IMG/VR virus record: IMGVR_UViG_3300037117_000081 | Location: 1-25,920 of that record | Length of the DNA: 25,920 bases | Reading direction: 5' to 3' (one strand) | Source: a virus | Part shown: in pieces, positions 22,288 through 25,920 of the stretch | How the letters are laid out: each line of letters starts with the position of its first letter | Numbering within the stretch: the first letter of the stretch is position 1 | Program-made: the position numbers and the translations under genes | The notes under the pieces: generated by a model | Told to the model about the DNA's origin: nothing | Seen by the model: only the letters and a program-made list of their open reading frames with translations | Databases searched by the model: none

Positions 22288-22585
22288 GCTGGGCGAACCA
22301 ATCCCCGCCCTTTACTCTCTGCCGTTGCTGAGGCAGCTCAAGAACTTCACGGTGGCCGCAATCGGCCATACGTTGAACGGCGCGCCGACTTGCACCCAAG
22401 AGCAAATCGACGCTCGCTATGCGATCTGTCGCGGATGCCCGCTGCATCGGCCAGACATGCAAAACCCGGCAGTTGGAATTTGTACGCACCCCGAATGCGG
22501 ATGCACGGTCACGCGGGAGGATCGCTTTTTGAGCAAGCTCGGGTGGGCCGACCAGGATTGCCCGCTCGACGAGTGGCCGAAGTAA
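22265..22585 (+). CDS. small zinc-binding phage protein
   Basis: A 106-aa protein with a C-terminal set of Cys residues: CRGCPLH, GICTHPECGCTV and QDCPLDEW. The order CxxC ... C..CGC ... CP..xW is that of a widespread family of small phage zinc-ribbon proteins of unknown role (similar in pattern to DUF6171). The ATG at 22265 overlaps the preceding gene by 23 nt; a second in-frame ATG lies three codons on, and neither has a clear SD, suggesting coupled translation. It ends the rightward structural module. Confidence 0.6.
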   Translation: MDTMARPKLGEPIPALYSLPLLRQLKNFTVAAIGHTLNGAPTCTQEQIDARYAICRGCPLHRPDMQNPAVGICTHPECGCTVTREDRFLSKLGWADQDCPLDEWPK

Positions 22586-22760
22586 ACGCACCGCGAAAAG
22601 CGAAGTGTGCGGCAGCCAAGAATTCCTCGGCCTCTCGATCGATCCTCGTCCGAAGTTTTCTCATGGCGGCCTCGGTCTGCTCAACCAGCCGCTCCGCCTC
22701 ACTCGAAACGCATTGCGCCGCGACTTGATTCTTTATTGCGCGCGAACTGAGTTGTTTCAT
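22509..22760 (-). CDS. possible leaderless small protein behind an operator-controlled promoter
   Basis: An 83-aa frame. The first 55 residues look like a real helical protein (MKQLSSRAIKNQVAAQCVSSEAERLVEQTEAAMRKLRTRIDREAEEF). The last 25 are basic and low in information because they run antisense over the zinc-protein gene (77-nt overlap). It lacks an SD, but a minus-strand TTGACA-17-CATAAT promoter (22795-22767) predicts a transcript starting almost exactly at the ATG (22760), which would be leaderless. It is divergent from the P63C gene. If real, it would be a phage-regulated small helical protein. The call depends largely on that promoter. Confidence 0.4.
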   Translation of the reverse strand: MKQLSSRAIKNQVAAQCVSSEAERLVEQTEAAMRKLRTRIDREAEEFLAAAHFAFRGAFTSATRRAGNPGRPTRACSKSDPPA

Positions 22761-22765
22761 GCGTG

Positions 22766-22798
22766 CATTATGCTTGAGCGGGCAAGCATTGTCAATAG
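22766..22798 (-). promoter_or_regulatory. leftward promoter with palindromic operator, copy 3
   Basis: On the minus strand a perfect TTGACA (22795-22790), 17-nt spacer and CATAAT (22772-22767). The spacer holds a perfect inverted repeat: ATGCTTG (22770-22776), six nt, CAAGCAT (22783-22789). The outer bases (CATTATGC at the left, CAATAG at the right) are the same as those of the element at 3071-3102, although the centre differs. The arms recur at 25007-25026. A repressor bound here would block the promoter. Confidence 0.65.
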
Positions 22799-22816
22799 AA
22801 GGCGGCAGGTATATTT

Positions 22817-22854
22817 CGGCACGTATTGCTTTATACGTGCCGGCAAGTATACTT
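22817..22854 (+). promoter_or_regulatory. control region of the P63C gene: two palindromes and a promoter
   Basis: A perfect 10-bp inverted repeat (CGGCACGTAT at 22817-22826, ATACGTGCCG at 22833-22842) is followed by a 10-bp palindrome AAGTATACTT (22845-22854). The latter contains TATACT (22848-22853), a good -10; a weak -35 (TTGCTT, 22826-22831) stands 16 nt before it. AAAGGAA precedes the ATG at 22898. The palindromes cover the promoter, so they are likely operators for a second, different regulator. Confidence 0.5.
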
Positions 22855-22897
22855 GGGTTGCTGGACGAGTCGATAGATTCACAAAAGGAATTCTGTA

Positions 22898-23914
22898 ATG
22901 GCCGAGAAAGTCACGAGCATGTCAGAACTGGCCGCGATGGGCGGAAAGGCCAGGGCCTTATCCCTAACGCCAGAGGAACGCCAAGACAGCGCTAGAAAGG
23001 CAATTGCCGCGCGATGGAACAAGGACATCCCCCTGGCTACCCACGGGTCGCCGGACCGCCCGCTCAAGCTAGGTGAAGTGGAAATCCCGTGTTACGTTTT
23101 GGCCGATGGTCGCCGCGTTCTGTCTCAGCGCGCCATGGTTAGCGCGATTGGCATGGCGCGCGGTAGTAGCGGTGGAAAGGGTGGTGACCGTCTCGCCAAA
23201 TTCGTAGCTGGTGATCGCCTTAAAGACTTTGTAACTGAACAGTTACGCGCGGTGACCGAGAACCCGGTAAAGTTTCGTACTCCAAAGGGCAATCTTGCCT
23301 ATGGATATGAGGCGACAGTGTTGGTTGATATTTGCGATGCGGTCCTTTCGGCTCGCAAAAAAGGGCTCTTGCAAAAACAACAACAAGACATCGCGGATCA
23401 ATGCGAGGCGCTCGTTCGTACCTTTGCAAAAGTCGGAATCATCGCGCTAGTCGACGAAGTTACCGGATACCAAGAGATACGCGATCGGGAAGCTCTCCAG
23501 CAAATTCTGGACAAGTATTTGCGAAAAGAATTCGCCGCTTGGGCTCGGGCCTTCCCGGATGAGTTTTATCGTGAGATTTTCCGGCTTCGGGCCTGGAACT
23601 GGCAGGGCATGAAAATCAATCGGCCGCAGTGCGTTGCGGCATATACGAAGGATTTAGTCTATGCCCGCTTAGCGCCTGGAATCCTTAAAGAACTGGAGGC
23701 CAGGAATCCAGTCACGACAGCCGGGCGACGAAAAGCCAAGCATTATGAATGGCTCACAGAGGATATTGGACACCCGGCTCTAGCCCAACATTTGCATGCT
23801 GTAGTCGGCCTCATGCGGGCGGCGGATGAATGGAATCAATTCATGCGAATGATGAACCGTTCGTTCCCAAAACGTGGTGATACGCTCCAATTGGAACTAT
23901 TCAACCGCGATTAG
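22898..23914 (+). CDS. P63C-domain protein with N-terminal GGKARA module
   Basis: A 338-aa protein. Residues 9-40 are a small basic helical module (ELAAMGGKARALSLTPEERQDSARKAIAARW) also found in the convergent 23901-24149 protein. Residues 60-185 (IPCYVLADGRRVLSQRAMVSAIG, NLAYGYEATVLVDICDAVLSARKKG) are the usual N-terminal part of these proteins. The P63C domain follows (about 186-285: DEVTGYQEIRDREALQQILDKYL, WARAFPDEFYREIFRL, RPQCVAAYTKDLVYARLAPGILKELEARNP). P63C proteins are widespread in phages and plasmids and biochemically obscure. AAAGGAA precedes the ATG. The gene has its own palindromic control region. It overlaps its convergent neighbour by 14 nt. Confidence 0.85.
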   Translation: MAEKVTSMSELAAMGGKARALSLTPEERQDSARKAIAARWNKDIPLATHGSPDRPLKLGEVEIPCYVLADGRRVLSQRAMVSAIGMARGSSGGKGGDRLAKFVAGDRLKDFVTEQLRAVTENPVKFRTPKGNLAYGYEATVLVDICDAVLSARKKGLLQKQQQDIADQCEALVRTFAKVGIIALVDEVTGYQEIRDREALQQILDKYLRKEFAAWARAFPDEFYREIFRLRAWNWQGMKINRPQCVAAYTKDLVYARLAPGILKELEARNPVTTAGRRKAKHYEWLTEDIGHPALAQHLHAVVGLMRAADEWNQFMRMMNRSFPKRGDTLQLELFNRD

Positions 23915-24149
23915 ACCACCGTGCCGCCGCCGCCTTTTTTGCGATCGCTTTGCGTTTGGCAGGCGTCAATGATTCGGCTCGCGCCTTGCCGCCCTTGATG
24001 CCGCCCAGCTTGCCGAGCGCGACGGCGGCAGGGTTCTTGGCCCTGGCAACCTTCTTAGCCTTGGGCGGCTCGGCATCCGGCGTTACGGCGTCTAAAACGG
24101 ATCGTGCAAGTTGTTGAGTGTCGCGCTGATTGCTGTTGCGCTTCGTCAT
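23901..24149 (-). CDS. small basic GGKARA-module protein of the Fic operon
   Basis: An 82-aa protein. A polar N-terminal half rich in Lys/Ala/Pro (PPKAKKVARAKNPAAVALG) leads to LGGIKGGKARAESLTPAKRKAIAKKAAAARW (48-78). This is a recurrent bacterial module that reads as two basic helices after a Gly turn, possibly nucleic-acid-binding. The start codon overlaps the Fic stop (ATGA), so both are translated together; GGGA lies upstream. The 3' end overlaps the convergent P63C gene, which bears the same module at its N-terminus. Its job is unknown; a third component or regulator of the Fic unit is plausible (inference). Confidence 0.65.
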   Translation of the reverse strand: MTKRNSNQRDTQQLARSVLDAVTPDAEPPKAKKVARAKNPAAVALGKLGGIKGGKARAESLTPAKRKAIAKKAAAARWSNRG

Positions 24150-24799
24150 GTTGTTCCCGTTGCTGCACTATGGACTGATACCAACTGTACAGCCAACTGG
24201 CCGGCGATCAGCTTCTCCATTTCGGAGACATCGAGCATCCCGCCAGCCCAGGCGGCATCAGCAGCGTCCAAGGCTTCATAGTACGGTTGCCGCTTGGCAA
24301 CAATCTGCTCAGGAATGGTCACTGTGCCCGGCAAACGATAGCCAAGCCGCACGCATAATGCCAAGTACGATGTCGCACGCGATGTCCTGCCATTTCCGCC
24401 TGCGAAGGGATGAATCCAATTAATCCGCCACATTAGATATGCGGAGACATGGATTGGCGTCTTGTCGGTCGCGCCAGTGGCGTAATCACACATTTGCTCG
24501 ACGAGATCAGCGACCTCCTCGGGCGGCGGTGGCTGGTGACTGGTGCCTTCGATGCAGACGGGGCCAGTGCGGTAATTTCCAGCGCACGTATAAATTTCTT
24601 TGATTGCCAGTCGTTGAAATTTCTGGATTACGGATGGACGCAAGGCCAGCGTCCCATTAGACGAGTCGACGAGGCGCAAGACCTCATCGAACTGAATAAG
24701 GCCGTTCCTGGCCTCTAAAGCGGCTTTTTGAACTGGGTCTGTGAATAGCTGGTGTGAATCCGGCCTGCTATCCCTCTGTACGTCCGTTCGCCGCATCAT
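24146..24799 (-). CDS. Fic-family protein (probable AMP-transferase, toxin-like)
   Basis: A 217-aa protein. The core motif HPFAGGNGRTSR (130-141) matches HPFxxGNGRxxR in full, including the catalytic His and the anion-binding GNGR. The flap region is AGNYRTGPVCIEGTSHQPPPPEEV (73-96). Fic enzymes with an intact motif usually transfer AMP from ATP to Ser/Thr/Tyr of target proteins; phage and plasmid ones often behave as toxins. No internal inhibitory [ST]xxxE[GN] motif was found, so inhibition should come from a partner, and the overlapping upstream gene (24768-24968) is the natural candidate. AAGGG lies five and eight nt before two consecutive ATG codons at 24799 and 24796. It is followed by the ATGA-coupled basic protein. 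Confidence 0.85.
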   Translation of the reverse strand: MMRRTDVQRDSRPDSHQLFTDPVQKAALEARNGLIQFDEVLRLVDSSNGTLALRPSVIQKFQRLAIKEIYTCAGNYRTGPVCIEGTSHQPPPPEEVADLVEQMCDYATGATDKTPIHVSAYLMWRINWIHPFAGGNGRTSRATSYLALCVRLGYRLPGTVTIPEQIVAKRQPYYEALDAADAAWAGGMLDVSEMEKLIAGQLAVQLVSVHSAATGTT

Positions 24800-24968
24800 C
24801 AGAGCCCTTCAAGAGTCGCGCAGCTTCCTTGACGGTGTCGCGCGTGATCTGCTCGTTCTCAAAATGCGTATTGCCATAGGCAAAGCTAATTCTCTGCTCC
24901 TCGGATTGCTCCTTGGTCATTTCAACTTGACGTGCGGCCTCGATAAGATGGAGCAATTCGGCTGTCAT
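24768..24968 (-). CDS. small partner of Fic, candidate antitoxin
   Basis: A 66-aa helical protein just upstream of Fic, overlapping it by 32 nt. The middle (EEQRISFAYGNTHFENEQITRDTVKEAARLL, 23-53) is a pattern I associate with small proteins encoded beside Fic genes. The canonical class I inhibitory motif [ST]xxxE[GN] is not present. The closest match is SFAYGN (28-33), with Gly in place of the Glu that displaces the ATP gamma-phosphate; ITRDTVKEAARLL may be a second helix. GAGGTG lies upstream of the ATG at 24968. If it is the antitoxin it would use a different mode of inhibition; this is inference from operon position and size. Confidence 0.6.
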   Translation of the reverse strand: MTAELLHLIEAARQVEMTKEQSEEQRISFAYGNTHFENEQITRDTVKEAARLLKGSDDAANGRTEG

Positions 24969-25006
24969 GGTTCACCTCACTTGTGCTTCGATACTTCCAT
25001 GTGCGG

Positions 25007-25026
25007 GTGCCTGCCCGCTTAAGCAT
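25007..25026 (-). promoter_or_regulatory. operator-like element upstream of the Fic operon, copy 4
   Basis: On the minus strand this 20-nt stretch matches the palindrome of copy 3 (22770-22789, plus strand) at 17 of 20 positions, including the ATGCTT arm and the AGCGGGCA centre. The second arm is degraded (AGGCAC). It lies 39 nt upstream of the Fic partner start. No convincing -35/-10 pair was found around it. Confidence 0.5.
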
Positions 25027-25189
25027 TGGGCCAGAGTTTACATCGGCCGTCCCGGCCTGTCCACTGGAATCCCTCCTACTCATTCTAACTCCCCTAAACG
25101 CAAGGGGAATCGTTTGTGGCGGCTCAAATCCAGGCCGCAGGGGGTGCTTGTTTGGAGGCTGGAGCGCCTCCTCGCCCTATACTGGCCCC

Positions 25190-25405
25190 ATGAGCGAAGG
25201 CCCGAAACGCAAGCCGCGCCGCCAATTCACGCTAGGCGTTCTATTCGTAGTCGTCACCGAAGCCTGCATGGCGGCCGCTTTCTGGCGATGGGTAAGTCCC
25301 GATGAGCGAATCGGGCTCTTGATCGTCATGGCGATCCTTGGCGGTGGCTTTTGCTTGGTGTGGCTCATCGCGTGGCTTCATTCCAAGCTATTCCGGAAAA
25401 TCTGA
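25190..25405 (+). CDS. small membrane protein, planctomycete-like
   Basis: A 71-aa protein. A basic N-terminus (PKRKPRRQF) leads into a hydrophobic helix (about 13-32), a short charged loop (RWVSPDER) and a second helix (41-63), ending in basic residues. The RRQFTLGVLFVVVT pattern resembles many short unannotated Planctomycetota proteins. The frame opens upstream, but ATG 25190 is preferred: a TATACT (25178-25183) lies just 6 nt before it, so a leaderless transcript is possible, and no SD is present. It may be a host gene, marking the edge of the phage region. The function is unknown. Confidence 0.55.
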   Translation: MSEGPKRKPRRQFTLGVLFVVVTEACMAAAFWRWVSPDERIGLLIVMAILGGGFCLVWLIAWLHSKLFRKI

Positions 25406-25648
25406 TTTCAGACTGACGCACCACCGAACCGCGTCTTGCCGTAATTCTGGCAGCGGCCCGTGTAGTCGCAAGCATCTTCCATTGGGGGGTCGCAGCGACT
25501 TGCATTGTGCGCTTGCTGGGATTGGCCAGGTTCCCTGGGCGCCACGCAGGGGCCATACGCGAATTGTAACGCAAAGACATTAATATCAATAACTTACATC
25601 AATCTGCATTGCTAGAATACATCCATCAATACAGATCGCGTGTAATAA
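25406..25648 (+). other. gene-free, AT-richer intergenic region
   Basis: No supported gene is seen between the membrane protein and the HTH gene (25406-25709). GC falls sharply after about 25560. An extended -10-like TGCTAGAAT (25610-25618) lacks a -35. No tRNA, att duplication or intrinsic terminator was recognised. A short minus-strand frame (25365-25589) has no SD or protein-like composition. Confidence 0.5.
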
Positions 25649-25676
25649 TTGACATCGATATAACAGATGCTATGAT
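25649..25676 (+). promoter_or_regulatory. strong sigma70-type promoter of the HTH gene
   Basis: A perfect TTGACA (25649-25654), a 16-nt spacer, then TATGAT (25671-25676) preceded by TG at 25668-25669 (extended -10). The predicted start lies about 27 nt before the SD-preceded ATG at 25710. Confidence 0.75.
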
Positions 25677-25709
25677 GGGGCCTTCGCCCGCTAGCTTGGA
25701 GATTTGTCG

Positions 25710-25920
25710 ATGGCAATCAGCACCTATTCCTCCGTGCCCGACGATTACTCGGACCGAATAAAGCGGATTCGAGGTCGCCTTGCGCTCACGCAACAAGCGT
25801 TGGCGGATCGCTTGGGCATTTCCTTCGCCACGGTGAATCGCTGGGAAAATGGCCAAACGAAGCCCTCCCGGGTGTATTGGGGGCAGATCGAAGGGCTCAC
25901 GCTTGATCTTGAGCCACATG
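25710..25920 (+). CDS. XRE-HTH N-terminus of a protein running off the window
   Basis: 70 codons are visible. Residues 11-63 (DDYSDRIKRIRGRLALTQQALADRLGISFATVNRWENGQTKPS) are a textbook XRE HTH: LTQQALADRLGIS is helices 2 to turn, FATVNRWENGQ the recognition helix. GGAGA lies seven nt before the ATG. The N-terminal style (VPDDYSDRIKxIRxRLxLTQQxLAxxLGxSFATVNRWENGQTKPS) is one I associate with the first domain of large multi-domain proteins, such as some helicase- or methylase-containing defence proteins, as well as with stand-alone regulators. What follows is outside the window. Confidence 0.75.
   Translation, partial: MAISTYSSVPDDYSDRIKRIRGRLALTQQALADRLGISFATVNRWENGQTKPSRVYWGQIEGLTLDLEPH

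Noticed and set aside
25365-25589. 74-codon minus-strand frame in the right intergenic region
   Set aside because: No SD, no conserved-looking segments, low-information Arg/Thr/Ala composition, and it overlaps the membrane gene.
25626-25919. 97-codon minus-strand frame at the right edge
   Set aside because: Antisense to the promoter and HTH coding start, both of which are well supported.
1-25920. CRISPR arrays, tRNA/rRNA genes, IS elements, integrase, holin or endolysin
   Set aside because: Looked for by eye on both strands; no repeat-spacer pattern, cloverleaf, transposase or integrase motifs, or lysis-type proteins were recognised.

Overview
The window is a GC-rich (about 60% by eye) segment dominated by the structural half of a tailed-phage genome with a strikingly lambda-like gene order. 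It is most likely a prophage or phage contig from a Planctomycetota-like host. The host guess rests on a short membrane protein at 25190-25405 whose basic N-terminus followed by a hydrophobic segment resembles short proteins common in that phylum, and on general sequence flavour; no marker gene proves it. No integrase, att site, tRNA, CRISPR array or lysis cassette was recognised.

Left arm (1-3102). A truncated ParB-like gene runs rightward off the left edge and converges on seven short leftward genes (3039 down to 282). These are mostly unrecognised phage early-type proteins plus an HNH-like zinc protein. They are served by two near-identical leftward promoter/operator elements (1944-1975 and 3071-3102). 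The second also overlaps the rightward promoter of a 75-aa XRE-type regulator (3129-3356).

Head and tail module (3376-22585, rightward). In order: large terminase, two small proteins, an inverted uracil-DNA-glycosylase-like gene, a gpW-position protein, portal, S49 protease with a nested scaffold start, a decoration protein fused to a second beta-rich domain, major capsid, FII-, Z- and U-like connector proteins, tail tube, a G/GT pair with a candidate -1 frameshift at an A9 run, tape measure, four large unrecognised tail-end proteins (one propeller-like) and a small zinc protein. Non-coding RNA structures flank the capsid gene, and a near-perfect intrinsic terminator sits 14 nt before the tail-tube start codon.

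Right arm (22509-25405). This is an accessory region: a possible leaderless leftward gene, a densely palindromic control region, a P63C-domain gene, and a convergent leftward three-gene operon of a small partner protein, Fic and a small basic protein. The basic protein carries the same GGKARA...LTP...R...AARW module that starts the P63C protein. A palindromic operator-like element at 22770-22789 recurs at 17/20 positions (opposite strand) upstream of the Fic operon (25007-25026), suggesting joint control.

Right edge (25406-25920). About 300 nt of largely gene-free, AT-rich DNA leads to a strong consensus promoter and the first 70 codons of an XRE-HTH protein that runs off the window. This may be host DNA or the start of another accessory system.
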